Shown: positions 1-11,604 of the stretch, in pieces
How positions within the stretch are numbered: position 1 is the first letter of the stretch
Layout: each line of letters opens with the position of its first letter
Assembly (NCBI GenBank): GCA_026873275.1
Contig: JANTUC010000010.1
Span: 1,240,001-1,304,000 of the forward strand
Reading direction: 5' to 3'
Source of the DNA: Pseudopithomyces maydicus
Lineage: Eukaryota; Ascomycota; Dothideomycetes; Pleosporales; Didymosphaeriaceae
Length of the DNA stretch: 64,000 nucleotides
The notes under the pieces: model-generated
Told to the model about the DNA's origin: nothing
Seen by the model: the letters and a program-made list of their open reading frames with translations, nothing else
Database searches by the model: none
Position numbers and translations under genes: made by a program

Positions 1-217
1 GAGGCAGGCTGAACAGGTTCCCGTATAGTTAGCGAGTATAAAAGAGTAGCTTGTCTTGATTGTTATTGGCGACGAGGCTTTCCTTTACATCCTGCCCTTG
101 TATCAGACTTTCTAACCATGCTATAGCCCGGTGCTCCAAATGCAAGCCCCCAATCCAGGACAACACAATGGTGTTGCTATCGAACCCCTAAAACGCCGTA
201 CTTGTTTCAATGCTTTT

Positions 218-1464
218 TCATATGCCGAGATAGTATTTGCCACGCTCCCATACCAAGAAGCTGGTAGCTGACATTGGAATCACTTTGACGTAACCAATGG
301 TCAGCCCGACGAAGAAGCCTCTCCATCCCTTTTCCATGAATATGCGCTTTGTCACTTCAGCTATACTCAGCCGGTGGCCATCGCCGACTACACCGCCGAC
401 TTGCATCCGCCTTCGTATCACTTCCAACGGATAGGACACGGTCTGAGAGAAGAAGCCGGCGAAACCTCCGGTGGACAGCTCGGCCCAGTATTGCAACTGA
501 GCGGGTTTGTAAGTCGAGGTGGCGGACTCGGGACGAGAGGTGTGCGGCAGGGTGGTGTAGGGGGCGAGAGCGGAATGGCGCAGCAAATCCGACATTATGT
601 CGTGAGCGAGGAAAGAAGCACCTGCGTAGGGGATCATGCCGAGAAGGGTGGGTGTGAAGCCGCGGAAGAAGTTGGCCATGCCGGTCTGTGGCACACCCTT
701 TTCCACCACGGTTGATGCGGCGGCGGAGAGCGGGTTCGTGGGGCTGTGCAGGGTGGGTGTGGCATGCTCGCGGTATATCTTCCGACATATGCCGGTCAAA
801 GTGCTCCGCTTGTCGGTCGAGGTTTCAAAGGCCAGGCGAACGCGTATGACTTCGAGCGGGTATGTGAAGAAAACGGAGACCATGCCCGCAAGGCTGCCGG
901 AAACGAAGCGGCGGCCCGGTGTCTCCTTCGCGCGATTGGGGATGATGGCAGATCGTATCTGGTCGTAGGCAAGGAATTTTATGCCGGCGTAGGGGAAGAT
1001 GCGGAGGAGGGTAGCCGAGTGGCCTTTGAACAGACCGCGGACGCCGTGCTCGGCGTGGATGTCGCGCAGGGCAAGATGCAGACCGGACCAGCGGCCAGCG
1101 TATTTGATGAAGGAGGGGTTGCGGGTTTGCAGAAGGATCTTGACGCGGTCGAGAGGACCGACGACGGTTTTGCCCTGCAAGCACTTGTTCAGCGAATGTT
1201 CGTCTTGGGCTGGCAGCGGGGTGTGCGGCGTGTGCGGCATGTACGTACGGCGCATCCTGCCAGCCCTCCGGCCAGGCCGCTTTTCAGCATGTATTCCAGA
1301 CTCCGCCTGTCCAGCCTCTTGTCCTGCGCCGGCTGCGCATCCTCGTCGGTGGCCAGTGTGGGCGGGGCTTTCTGCAGCTTCTGGTGCGGCGCAAACGACT
1401 GGGCCGAGCCAGTCATGATGCGGGAGGCTTGATTCGTCTCATGACGATGCATGTGCTCTGACAT
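218..1464 (-). CDS. LEU5: Mitochondrial carrier protein, LEU5/Graves-disease-carrier type (probable CoA transporter)
   Basis: Inner-membrane mitochondrial carrier (SLC25 family) of the LEU5/SLC25A16/SLC25A42 branch, known for bringing coenzyme A into the matrix. Two exons are supported: 1249-1464 and 218-1174, with a GT-AG intron at 1175-1248. Joined they read GLAGGLAGCA|GKTVVGPLDRVK, the first carrier signature (P-x-D-x-x-K). Two more signatures follow, YPLEVIRVRLAFE and YPLEVIRRRMQVG. That makes three repeats of about 100 residues and six expected membrane helices. Length is about 390 aa if translation starts at 1464; an in-frame ATG at 1416 would give 374 aa, and the frame is open further upstream, so the start is uncertain. 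The poorly conserved His-rich N-terminus may be untranslated. The gene is divergent from the methyltransferase at 1785. Substrate assignment is by family only. Confidence 0.88.
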
Positions 1465-1784
1465 GCCCCCGTGTCGCTGCTCTTGCTCGCGTGGTGCGCA
1501 GTGTGGGACTATCGCGAGGGTGGCATGGAGGGGGCGTTTGCCGTGGTCGTGGTCGTGGTCGCGGTCGTGTGCGGTTGCAGTTGCGGGTGCGGGTGCATTG
1601 TGCATGTGCAGGTGCAGCAGGTCGGCAGACGCCGTCCCCGTTGCCCTCTTCTTCCTCGGCAAACAACGTCACGGCCGGCCGCACGCGTTCCGACGAAAGG
1701 CGAGCCGCGCCTTTTCGCAACACCACAAATCGCCCCGAGCAGACAGACGCCGCCCAGGGCGTCAGTGCCGTCTGGCGCTGCGAC
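1465..1784. promoter_or_regulatory. Bidirectional intergenic region with CGTGGT-type simple repeats
   Basis: About 320 bp between two divergent gene starts, so it probably serves both. It contains a 6-bp-type repeat rich in gtggtc around 1541-1572, followed by an imperfect tgcaggtgcag-like run to about 1621. Open frames cross it on both strands, but their His/Asp or Val/Arg runs come from the repeat, so I do not count them as coding. Confidence 0.45.
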
Positions 1785-3104
1785 ATGCAGCCGCCCACCG
1801 CCGTCCTCTTCCAGAATCCTGCCCGCGATGTCACCCTCGTCGACATACCCGCCTCCATCGCCATAGCACAAGGCCGTTCGGACACGCTGCTCTCAACCGC
1901 CCCGCTGCATGTGCCCTACACGCTGCCCGAGGAGCCCAAGACTGCGCAGGCAAGGAGGAACAACGCCTCCCATCTCACCCAACAGCACATCGAGTACAGG
2001 AGCCTCATTCATGCAGCTCTTGCCGAGATCAGAAGTCGCGTCACGGGATCCTGGTGCCTTCCCCGCAAGCTCGCCCCTCAAGTATCGGGGAGCATGCACA
2101 AGGAAATAGAACGCCGTCTCCAGGAATGGTCGGCACTGGACGAATCCAACGGCGAACATGCCCGGTTCGATTTCCAGAAGATGATGGCTTCCCTCGGTGC
2201 CACCCCGGACCCAAACACAAGTGCACACGAAGCCGTTGCACACAAATGGCTGCTGTCGTACCCTCTTCCACGCGGTCACGTACATATGTCTCCTGCCATC
2301 CAGACAACCGAGCCGTGGACGTCCTCTTTTCACAACCCACGAGACCACCCGCTAGACCTCTGCGTGCGTGAGAATGTTACCCAGCTCGGTTGCGAGCCGC
2401 CCGAATATCGTTTCACCGTACCACCTGGCACAACCTTTGTTCTCGGTGACCTTAACAACCCAAACGCCTCCCGTGCGGAATTTCGCAAGCTTACCGACGA
2501 ATATGTGCTTCCTCGGCGTTTCGATCTTGTCTTGCTCGATCCTCCGTGGCCCAACCGGTCGGCGCGCCGGAAGGGCGCCTACGAAATTACTGGAGGCATG
2601 CCACACATCAAGAAGATGCTGCTGAAAATGGACATTGATAACTACTTCGAGCACAATGCCTTGGTGGGTGTCTGGATCACCAATAAACAAGCCATGCGTT
2701 CTCAAGTGCTGGGCCCTGGTGGGCTTTTTGAGGAATGGAATGTCGGGCTAGTCGAGGAGTGGATCTGGGTAAAGGTAACCACCCAAGGTGAGCCCATGTT
2801 TGATATTGACAGTTCCCTGCGGAAACCGTACGAGGTACTGTTGCTTGGAAGGGCGGGGCCAAATGCTTGGACCAAGATGGTACACGCGCGTCAGCCGACG
2901 AAAAAGGTGATTGCCGCAGTTCCTGATGTGCATTCTCGCAAACCGTGTCTCAAAGAGCTACTTGAGCCATACGTGCCCAATACCCGTAAATACAGTGCGC
3001 TAGAAGTCTTTTCGCGGAACCTAGTCACAGGATGGACATCATGGGGGAACGAGGTAATCAAATTCAACTGGGACAGGTACTGGACATCAGAAACAGACTT
3101 GTAG
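1785..3104 (+). CDS. MT-A70 family methyltransferase, METTL4-like
   Basis: SAM-dependent nucleic-acid adenine N6-methyltransferase of the MT-A70 superfamily, 439 aa without introns. The catalytic DPPW motif is at about residues 252-255, within LLDPPWPNRSARRKGAYE. The pattern DPPW-x-N-x-S-x-x-R points to the METTL4 branch rather than METTL3/IME4. Downstream are GVWITNKQA and VEEWIWVKVTTQGEPMFD, typical of the family core. The frame is open back to 1491, but I choose the ATG at 1785 because the following residues (AVLFQN..VTLVDIPASIAIAQG) look like the usual N-terminus and the upstream part is repeat-derived. METTL4 proteins methylate U2 snRNA or DNA in animals; the target here is unknown. No frameshift or missing key residue is visible. 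Confidence 0.88.
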   Translation: MQPPTAVLFQNPARDVTLVDIPASIAIAQGRSDTLLSTAPLHVPYTLPEEPKTAQARRNNASHLTQQHIEYRSLIHAALAEIRSRVTGSWCLPRKLAPQVSGSMHKEIERRLQEWSALDESNGEHARFDFQKMMASLGATPDPNTSAHEAVAHKWLLSYPLPRGHVHMSPAIQTTEPWTSSFHNPRDHPLDLCVRENVTQLGCEPPEYRFTVPPGTTFVLGDLNNPNASRAEFRKLTDEYVLPRRFDLVLLDPPWPNRSARRKGAYEITGGMPHIKKMLLKMDIDNYFEHNALVGVWITNKQAMRSQVLGPGGLFEEWNVGLVEEWIWVKVTTQGEPMFDIDSSLRKPYEVLLLGRAGPNAWTKMVHARQPTKKVIAAVPDVHSRKPCLKELLEPYVPNTRKYSALEVFSRNLVTGWTSWGNEVIKFNWDRYWTSETDL

Positions 3105-6100
3105 TCAAGCAAAGTCGTTTCGTCATCATATAATACGTTCCTGCACGACAGAGATGGTGGTAGACGGGACGCATAGCTCTTGCTTTTCGGATCTCTGTAT
3201 GGTGGGTCATTGAGTCAAGACACGACAAGGAGCAATATCTGTCTTGGTACGCCCGTGATAAATAACCGCCATGTGAGTTCATTTGCAAGGGACTGCGTAC
3301 TGTAAACGCTTGGCTTGAAAGCCGAAGCCAGGTTTTGTATTATGTAGCTTCACGCCAGTGATATAAATGCTTTGCTTCCTGGACTTTTGCGAAAGGCAGT
3401 TAGACACCCAATCCGATGCCATTTGCTGTTCAAGGTCACCAAGTCTATGACATATATACCTGATTCCACGGGGAGCCGCTTTCTTTGGTGTCGTTGACGA
3501 GGTCGTTATTGGTGTGCACGAACGTACCCATGAACAAATCGATGCGTCAGATACGAGGCGAAATCGCATCCTGTGATTCTTGCACGCCCGACTGTCTGCA
3601 TCGCTGATATTGCACTTGTCTTTGGCAGAGAACATTCAGTCGAGGCTGACAGTGCATACCGGTGTTCTCACGCAGAGCATACCTAAGCCGATCATAACAC
3701 TCACTGGAGCGTTTCAAGGCTTGTATCACGGACGGACGCTGTTGACTTGCACGATATGCCCGTACAATTCACATATCTGCCTATTGGTATAGCTGTACCA
3801 AAGCCGAGCTTGGAGTCATTCGAAATCAGGACGAATCCAGCAATCTTTGCTCTCTTAGACATATCCACCAAGCTCCGCCATCGTACTATGCTTCGGCGGA
3901 TCTTTTGCCAGGTAGGTTGAACAACATTGCATATGCAGGGACTGGATCGTCAAATTGCCGGGTCCCCACTTGGGGTTGACAGAAGGAAGTGTGGGGAAAC
4001 ATGCGAGGTGGAGAGCGTGGGGTAGACACCTACCTATATTGTTTTGTCAGTGGCGCGTGCCGAGCCTTCTCTTTTCACTATCCCAAAACAAACATCAGCA
4101 CAGCGTTTATGCTTCCACATTAAAAAGCACAATGGTGACGTGGGTGGCACCACTATCGCAAATGATGCTGCCTCGTGATGTGAAACAGCCATGTTGAAGC
4201 CTTGAAGGCACGAAAGCCTGTTTATCACAAGCTTTATTGTCAATGGGTGGCACTGTGGGCATGTGAAGCCGTCAACCGGCCTGCCCTGTTGCGCGTGGCG
4301 AACGTAAGTATGTAATGTTTTCGATATCGGACTGTAACATCCACGCGTCGATCAATCCCTCGTACATGGGCACATGCTTCTGCCGATCGCACTGCTTTGA
4401 CTCGGCAACACAGTGCATCGTAGTCAAGTGGTCGCTATCACGATACGCATTTGCATTCTCAAACATGGTACGCAGATCCAACAGGCCCAATCTGCGACGC
4501 GGTCCGATGACTCCAGGTTGACTACCACTTTACCATCTCGCCATGGCTAGGTCCCGCTAGTACCGACTAAAAGATCGCGGTGTGGAATTTGACAACTCAT
4601 CGCTCACTCGGCGGTCAATATGAGCATGTCGTCTCGAGTGACATGGTGAGTCATCTCGTATACTACTATTTCTGGAGTAGACTCGAAAACTTGAAATGCC
4701 ATGGGAACGGTGTGGTTGCACAGCGCGGTAGGCGTGCGATACCGGGCAATTGGGCCGACACAGTCGGTCAGGCCTCACCGCCACGGAGTCCTTTGATTGA
4801 TATTCAGGTTTCAGGGTTAATTGTGAGCAACGATGTAATCTAACAGTTCGGTGTCAGCGATGATGGGGCTACGTGTGCAAGATGGCAGGTATGCTAGGCT
4901 GGGTTTCGTCGCAGATCAGCTGTGTCGCGGAAGAGCAAACGGGTGGGGGGCGGATGTGTGAGCCGCAGCCACCTCCACCTGCATGGCACAACCAAAAGTC
5001 AGCAAATATGAATCGCGAGGCGCAAGTGATCTCCAGGCCCGTCTGTCCGTGTGCAGCCGAGAGCTTGCTTTTGTGCAAAACCGTCGTATAATCCTGCGAA
5101 GGGTCAGCCTGGTAAGCCCAATGACCGTTCGCATTTCGTGGCTATAACGCTGAGACGTCGTATCTACTGTCAAGTCCGAGACTTGTCGCAAGTAGTTTTG
5201 GGCGATAGATTAGTATATGCTTGAAGGATGGGGTGCAGACGAGCGGGCAACGGAGTCGTATCGCATGGCGCATACCCCGCGTTGCAGCGTCGCCACACGG
5301 TAGTCCTTGCGCATTTGCATATCGATATGTATCGTATCCCGGGGAGTGAAATCGATGCCTTATCGATGAGTGTGGGGACGGGGTTGAGGTGGAGAGCACG
5401 GTTGCTATGCGGAGAAGTGGGTATCGCACTGACAACCGCGCATACTGACAAGCTGGCGGGTCATATGGAGAGCTCGAAGGGTCTAGGGCGCAGTTGTTGA
5501 TGGTGTTGGTGTTGGACCGGAGCAGAACTTTTGGTCCTAGTAGGCACTGCGGTAGATACGGTAGTTGTTCACAGCAAGCCACGGGGGTTTCTGACAGCGC
5601 GACAAGCGCGCAACCTTGGGAGGAGCGAAACGAGCCGTCGTTGGCCGCTGCAGGGCAAATGCAAGAGCTGCACACAACTGCTGGCTGCAAGTCAAAGTTG
5701 GAATTTGACGTTCCTCATCCAACACTGCATCCTTACGGCCGGTGTCGCGATCCGTGTGTATGGCCAGATGGCAGATGTGGTTTCCCACCAACATGGCATT
5801 TCCAGCTCCTCGAGCGGGCGATGCGAACACGGGCGACAGAGAGGAGGGTAGCGACGGGAACATGGCAGTTTTTCCGCCACGGAGCTTTTTCTCCACGCGT
5901 GGGAGGCAAGCCCGACCTCGGTCTGGCCTCACGTGTCGGAAGCGCTCCTCGGTTTTGGTAGACTAGGTGGTCTAGCCCAAGTAGCAAGACTGGACGGTGG
6001 TTCAGCGCACGTTGCAGCGGGCACGTTTCTTGGAAGCGCTTCCGCAAGAGGAAAGTGCAGGGCCACGGCTGTTCCGCCCTGGTGTGTGCAAACGGCGGCT

Positions 6101-6754
6101 CGGGAAGGGTTGGCCAGATCAGGGAGGTTGCAGTTCGAGGCGAAATGAGGCAGCGCGGGGGGAAGGCTGGAAGGACGGCCGAATCGCTAGCATGAATCGC
6201 GGCGAAAGGAGACACGGGGGTGCTTCCTTCGCGGAAGCGGCAGACAACAGTCTTCACAACGGTGCCCGGCTGCACGACTCGTGGCCGGAGGCGCGGAAGC
6301 ATGGAAGGCGTTCCGCTTGTGTTTGGAAACACGCAAACGCGCAAACAAACTTTGCAACCGTCCCATCTCCCACCGCCAGCAAGAGCACTCCATGGAAAGG
6401 GGAGCGCGCTCGGAGGTGCTAGCGCTCGAAGAACCTTCTTCGCGGCCTCCTGGTGAAGATTTTCCAGACGACCATGGACGTGCGCGAAGTGGATCTTCGG
6501 CAGACGGCCTCTTCGGCAGAAGGCTGGCAAAACCTTCTTCGTGCGTTCCATGGCCAATCTCCCAGGAGCCAACACCCGCTATCGCGACATGGACCCGCCA
6601 TGACAATTAACCTACGAGTCCGAGCGCCTTCCACATTCTCGGTCCACCATGTCGTGCTCATCTACCGCGGCCCAAAGCCTCGCCATGGCCGGTTACCCAG
6701 GCAAGCCAGCAATCTGGCAGTTGGACAAAACTTCCAAAGCCTGTGTCGATCTGC

Positions 6755-6790
6755 CATCTGAGGCATCTGAGGCATCTGAGGCATCCGAGG
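6755..6790. repeat. Tandem repeat, 9-bp unit, four copies
   Basis: Unit catctgagg repeated four times, the last copy with one change (t to c). It lies in non-coding DNA. Confidence 0.85.
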
Positions 6791-7220
6791 GCCGTGTTAT
6801 TTCTGGAAGCTTCGTAATCTATCCAACTGCCCGACGCGGCCCATGTCCGGGAGCTGAAGATGACGGGAGCGCTGACTGCAGACAATCCTAGGGGTGACGG
6901 TCATTACACACATCTACTCAGCCTTGCGAACCAAATCTGCGTTGCCTTGCGCTGCATTGCGCTGCACCTGCCATTGATGCAAATCTGGGCAGCTTTCAAG
7001 GCGGCACGGCGTTGGTACCATAGGGTGTTGGTGTGCATCCAGGCTGACGATAGACGTGTACGGGCTATAGGATCTCTGGAAGAAAGCTTTGCCTGTGTCG
7101 CCGAGTAGCCTCGAGGCTAGAATATGTGACGGAGTCTAGGAAGGAAACACTGGACCCTTAGATCGTCGTCTCAAAGGCTAATGTACCCCAGAGTTGCTAA
7201 TCGGTTAAACTCGGACATGT

Positions 7221-7258
7221 ACAGTACAGTACAGGACAGTACAGGACAGGACAGGACA
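7221..7258. repeat. Tandem repeat of ACAGT/ACAGG pentamers
   Basis: About eight 5-bp units alternating acagt and acagg; a simple microsatellite in the gene-poor stretch. Confidence 0.85.
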
Positions 7259-8517
7259 CAGGTACCTCGGCGCTGCGCATCGGCGACGTCTTTCGTGCTC
7301 CAGGGGATGTTTAGGGATGTGTTTGCTTGTGCTCTGAGGCGTTCCAGTCATGTAGAGGCGCCCGTCGTCGTCGCAACATCGCGACAACGCAGCGCCAAAA
7401 AGCAAGGCAACAACATGTGCCCGCAACACCCAAGGCCCGTTATTGGAGGGCTCGCACCTGGCCGGATCTGCGGACAGCCAGCCGTACGTTGCATGTCCCC
7501 ATTTGGCAGTGCGAACGCCCGGATGAATGCGTGGGAGGAGCTCTCCCGACAACCGAGCAGTGATCGCCCCTAGGCTGACTGTGGGACGGGGATGGGGGAG
7601 GGTGGCTCCGGCGCAGTCCGGAGTAGTGGGCGAGACTGGATACACACCCCATTTTCCCGCAATGCCTCGTGGGGGCGTGGACTGTGCCCACGGACGATAC
7701 CCACGATGTGACAGTAGAGTCGTGGAGATTCCGTCTTGTGATTCAGCGTCACCAAGCCGGGAACGCCACGAGTCGCAGGGCGCCCGCCGAGGGGCGTGGC
7801 CGCCCTGACTCACTGGGTGCGAAGCCAGCACACAGCTCAGCATGACTGTTGTTTCGCAGACGGCGACGAGTCATCTCAGCATCCGCGTGCGAGCGGGCAA
7901 CGAGGCGTGTCGCATGGGGGAAAGGCGGTCTCCGCTGCCGGGGTGCGCAGCGGAGGTGGACCACGGGGGCTGACGGGTCGCATCTGGCGGTGACAGGGCA
8001 GGCCAATCCGGTGGCGGCGAGTCAAGTAGCGGTCACTCACCGTAAGTCAGAAGAAGCAAATCAGGATCCGACAGCGCGCACCCGTTTCATGCGTCGCGAG
8101 CCGTGGCGTAGTGTTGGAATTTGCGACGGAAGATATAACGCCGCAAGGGCCAGCATCCCACATGGAGACCATCTGATTTCGGTTCGAGACGCCCAAGACA
8201 CATTGCTTCTGACTCGGCCTCCTGACCCGCCTCATTCCCGCTGCCTATTTACATGCACCTCATCCCTCGCACATCCTGAGTTGGACTTTACAACATTCCC
8301 CAGAACAGGTTTCGCGTGCGACTTCGGATCCGGTTCTGCCCTCTGCCACGCCGTCATACACTTGGACCCTTTTCCGTCTCGCTACACTTACTTGACCTAC
8401 CGCTTTCGCTAGCCTGACGTCGACCACGCGAAAAATCGCGTCCTTGCCGAGTGCACGGTTTTCAGCCGAGGACGCCCGCAAACAACATATAACCATCGGA
8501 GATCCACAACAGGCGCT

Positions 8518-8961
8518 ATGCATTTTGAAACATCCCCAGGTTCTTCGCCTTCCAAGTCGATACCCATCGCGTTCAAATCAAACATGTCTTCGCCAACAGA
8601 CTCCCTCTACAGCCACTGCTCGGTCGAGTCGTCGACCTCTAGCCGTGGCTCGTCATGTGCCTATCCTTCATGGCCAACCGGTAGCTCCCTGGAATACAGA
8701 AGCACTCCCAGTTCCTACATCAGCGATGCTGATCTCTTCGGCGACGACCTGGATGACGAGTTCTCGAGCCCTTACCTCCAAGAAGCACCTGCACCGCCAC
8801 GACAGCCTCCCATGGCCCAGGCCTTCCCCATCTTGCCACCACTCTATGCCACCGAAAAGCCAAAGAAGCAGCAACGAAGGCGCAGCAGTGGCCGAAAGTC
8901 CCGTCGCTCTAGCAAGCCCATGACCCCCATCTCCGAGTCGCCCGAGGCGCATCGGGACTGA
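8518..8961 (+). CDS. Small disordered protein, function unknown
   Basis: A 147-residue reading frame without introns. I cannot assign a function. It is rich in Ser and Pro, has a central acidic patch (SYISDADLFGDDLDDE, about residues 62-77), a Pro-rich stretch, and a very basic segment (KPKKQQRRRSSGRKSRRSS, about residues 115-133) that could be a nuclear localisation signal. Codon periodicity and the ordered composition (Ser/Thr-rich start, acidic centre, basic end) suggest a real gene, unlike neighbouring open frames. A second in-frame Met (residue 23) is an alternative start. The long 5' region suggests an extended leader. Confidence is moderate because no known domain supports it. Confidence 0.62.
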   Translation: MHFETSPGSSPSKSIPIAFKSNMSSPTDSLYSHCSVESSTSSRGSSCAYPSWPTGSSLEYRSTPSSYISDADLFGDDLDDEFSSPYLQEAPAPPRQPPMAQAFPILPPLYATEKPKKQQRRRSSGRKSRRSSKPMTPISESPEAHRD

Positions 8962-10230
8962 ACGTGAAGTCGTCTGGATCTGTAAGTGCGATCTACGGAA
9001 CTTGGTGAGAGGGCAGCTGCTAATATGTGGGTCAGTCACGTTTTGTTGTCTTCAACAATATTCAATACAACAACGCACCATGAGGCTGCGTTAGACTTCA
9101 AGTCGACCCTCCATGTCGATGACGAATGGATGGTGCACGTTGAGCATCAGGGCACACATTTGGTTGTGCGTGCGTACGCCTTGTTACGCACTCCATTTCG
9201 CACACGGACCGGATCTGGACATGGACTATTCTTCAGCCGGACGCCGAAAGTAACGGTGCAACCTTGTGGTGAACAGAGTCCGAGTTTGCGGGGCGACTGG
9301 CACCGTCGCACGCCCACGTGAAGTGCATGCATAGCCTGGGCGCCGGTGCTGACGTGCAATGCCGTTAGGCGCCTGGACCTTATCGGCTGTTGGGTGACGG
9401 GAGCTGGAAGCGACATACAGCACATGGGCAGCATCGCAGCACACGGGGAAGGATGAGGCGGAGGAAGATGAAGCTCGCATTGGTGTGATGGATTTTAGCA
9501 TTTGCAGGCGTTTTGGATATTCGCATTTGATACCCCCTCCGATATACGGAACATGTTCATGCGCGGGATGCTGCATGGCCTATTGGGCCAAGGTGGCGGT
9601 TGCGCTTTTCCTTTTACGATACCCCTTAATCAGATACCCAGCGGAGAATATTGATTGACTTTGCACTCGATTCGCTCCTGTTCGCGATGCTGTGATGCGA
9701 GAGAGTGTGATTCTTCCCAAGTCTAGCGCACTAGCCGGGTAGGGTACCTGTGTCGTGACGCTGAGCGGTGATGAGCGGTGAGGACGGTGTGCGGATTGCT
9801 GTATGTACAGCAGGAGCAAATGAGTCAGTTCTTTTCCGGGTCTAAAGAAGAAATTTTCACGGCGCGGATTCGGTTACACTCAAAGCAGGTGGGAAAACAT
9901 GGCATGCCCAGCATCGGGCACCAAACGTGCGTGTGGGAGGTCTGGAGTGGGAGGCAGGCAGTGTACACGGTTGACCCGTGACCTTGGGCGGTCCAAAAAT
10001 ACGCTCTGGTGTAGCCTCGGGTCGCGGTAAGGCGGCATGCGAGGCTAAGCGAGCTGCACCCGTCGTCGAGCGTGGACAGGCAAGATGGGTTCTGGTTCCA
10101 GCGTGTGCTCTGGCATGCGCTGGGACGGAGGGCGGTGCGAGCTGCCCCTGTATCAGAGTGAATTGTCGGCGGGTTCTGGAAAGTTTGCGTTGCAGCGGCG
10201 AGGAACGTGGGATCTGCTTGGGAGGGGCAC

Positions 10231-10268
10231 GCACAGCAGCAGCAGCAGCAAGGCATGGCATGGCATGG
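10231..10268. repeat. CAG and GGCAT simple repeats
   Basis: An agc triplet run followed directly by ggcat pentamers; non-coding microsatellite. Confidence 0.8.
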
Positions 10269-10578
10269 TATGACTAGTGCGGGCGCTTAGGTGTACGGCA
10301 TAGCATTGTTCATGATGCAAAGCATGCTGAGAGTCGAGGAGGCTGGGGCGGGGTCGAGCAATCAAAGCCAAAGTCACTGCGGATCGACGAAGCTTGGACA
10401 GCTGTAAGTCACGGCGGGAGGGCGGAGAGGCTGCAGCAGCACACGCCTGTGCGCTCCAGAGGTACCGTGCAGGATGCTTGCTGGAGGGTGCTCGGTGGCT
10501 CGCGATAGTCCTCCACGGCTCCCAACGGCCGCTGGAGCGTGGGCAGATGCACCACCCACTCGGCCCACCGGCCACCGC

Positions 10579-10654
10579 CCTGCGCCCTGCACCCTGCACC
10601 TGCGCCTGCACCTGCACCCGCACCCGCGCCCGCACGTCGTCGTCGTCGTCGTCG
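10579..10654. repeat. Compound minisatellite: ctgcac-like hexamers then (cgt)n
   Basis: Hexamer units resembling ctgcac/cctgcg/cccgca run to about 10634, followed by roughly seven cgt triplets. This creates artificial open frames on both strands. Confidence 0.85.
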
Positions 10655-11604
10655 TTGCTCGCTGGTGGTGCCGTGGTCGCGAGAGGGTACGCTCGACGCA
10701 GTGCATAGATATCGGACGCGGTGGGGTTGCATCTCGCGTGAAGGATGATCCATGCCGCGGCCCGTACCAGCTGCGGCTGCGCATCATGATAGGGCCGTTG
10801 CTGGTCGGCTGGTGTGATTTGGCTTGCCTCTGTCACCTCCCACCGCCCAATCACATGACGTGTTCGCCTGGCCATCCTGAACCCCCCGTCCTCGTCCTCG
10901 TCGTCCCTGTGCCCGACCGCCCGTTGAGAGGCTGTTCTTCTCGTCCCATGCAGGCACCGCGCTTTCCGCACTGCGACACGCAGCCAACCATCATGTCGTG
11001 GTACGGGGCCGCCCCCTTGGCACAAACCACCGAGCCCCAACGAGCCCCGACGAGCCCCAACCAGCCTGCCCTCGATGAGTGAAGCGACCACCTCTCCAGC
11101 CGGTAGACGCCCCACCGTCCCCCGGCTCTTCCTCGTTAAGCTACCGCTCGAGCCTTCCCTGACTCTGCTGCTCCGAGAGCTCGTCCTCTTCTGAGTAGGA
11201 AGCACTCCATCCTGCACCTCTTAAGCGCCGGCCCTTGATAGGCCCACGCCTGCCTGCTGCATCAACTCTCGCTCGCCCGCGCTTCTGCTGCTCTTCTCCT
11301 CACCCTCCAGTCTCTTCTGCTCTGCCGTCTGTCTTTTCAGCTGCACGTCTAGTGGAACAAGCCTCCCCGACAAACGGGCGCATGCAGACCACTCCCCCAA
11401 AACCTCAACCCCCAGCAAGCCAGGGCGGGGCTAAACCATACCGCCCTCTAAACGCCGTGGAGCTTGGGAACACCTGCATCCAATCTTAGCGCGCACCTCG
11501 CCGTGAGTCCCAATTCTTTGCCAATTCCCGTGAGATCAACATCATCTCAGCCCCTCATGCCTCCCTCTTGACCTTCACCAACTGAAAACCCAGGTCGCAC
11601 CACC

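Larger units (their letters stand above)
3105..8517. other. Long gene-poor stretch (5.4 kb)
   Basis: I find no supportable gene. The longest open frame (5733-6575, minus) has a random-looking, Arg/Pro/Ser-rich translation without domain motifs. The stretch is not AT-rich, so it does not look like a RIP-degraded transposon, and I see no terminal inverted repeats. The last few hundred bases, with CT-rich tracts near 8380-8440, are probably promoter and 5' UTR of the gene at 8518. Short repeats are listed separately. Confidence 0.5.
8962..11604. other. Intergenic region with microsatellites and CT-rich promoter
   Basis: No gene supported. A 354-codon open frame on the minus strand (10153-11217) crosses the microsatellites and reads low-complexity Asp, Arg-Val and Gln-Val runs, so it is rejected. 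From about 11150 the plus strand becomes CT-rich (for example around 11270-11345), typical of the core promoter and 5' leader of a fungal gene, here the WD40 gene at 11605. Confidence 0.5.

Noticed and set aside
1491..1784. N-terminal extension of the METTL4-like frame
   Set aside because: Open frame comes from the gtggtc repeat; the family-type N-terminus begins at the Met at 1785.
5733..6575. 280-codon open frame on the minus strand
   Set aside because: Arg/Pro/Ser-rich random-looking translation, no domain, no supporting exon structure.
8170..8200. A ggttcgagac element resembling a tRNA T-loop
   Set aside because: Flanking bases do not form the T-arm stem and no acceptor, D or anticodon arm fits.
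10153..11217. 354-codon open frame on the minus strand
   Set aside because: It crosses two microsatellites and translates to low-complexity Asp, Arg-Val and Gln-Val runs without any motif; it lies in the promoter region of the WD40 gene.
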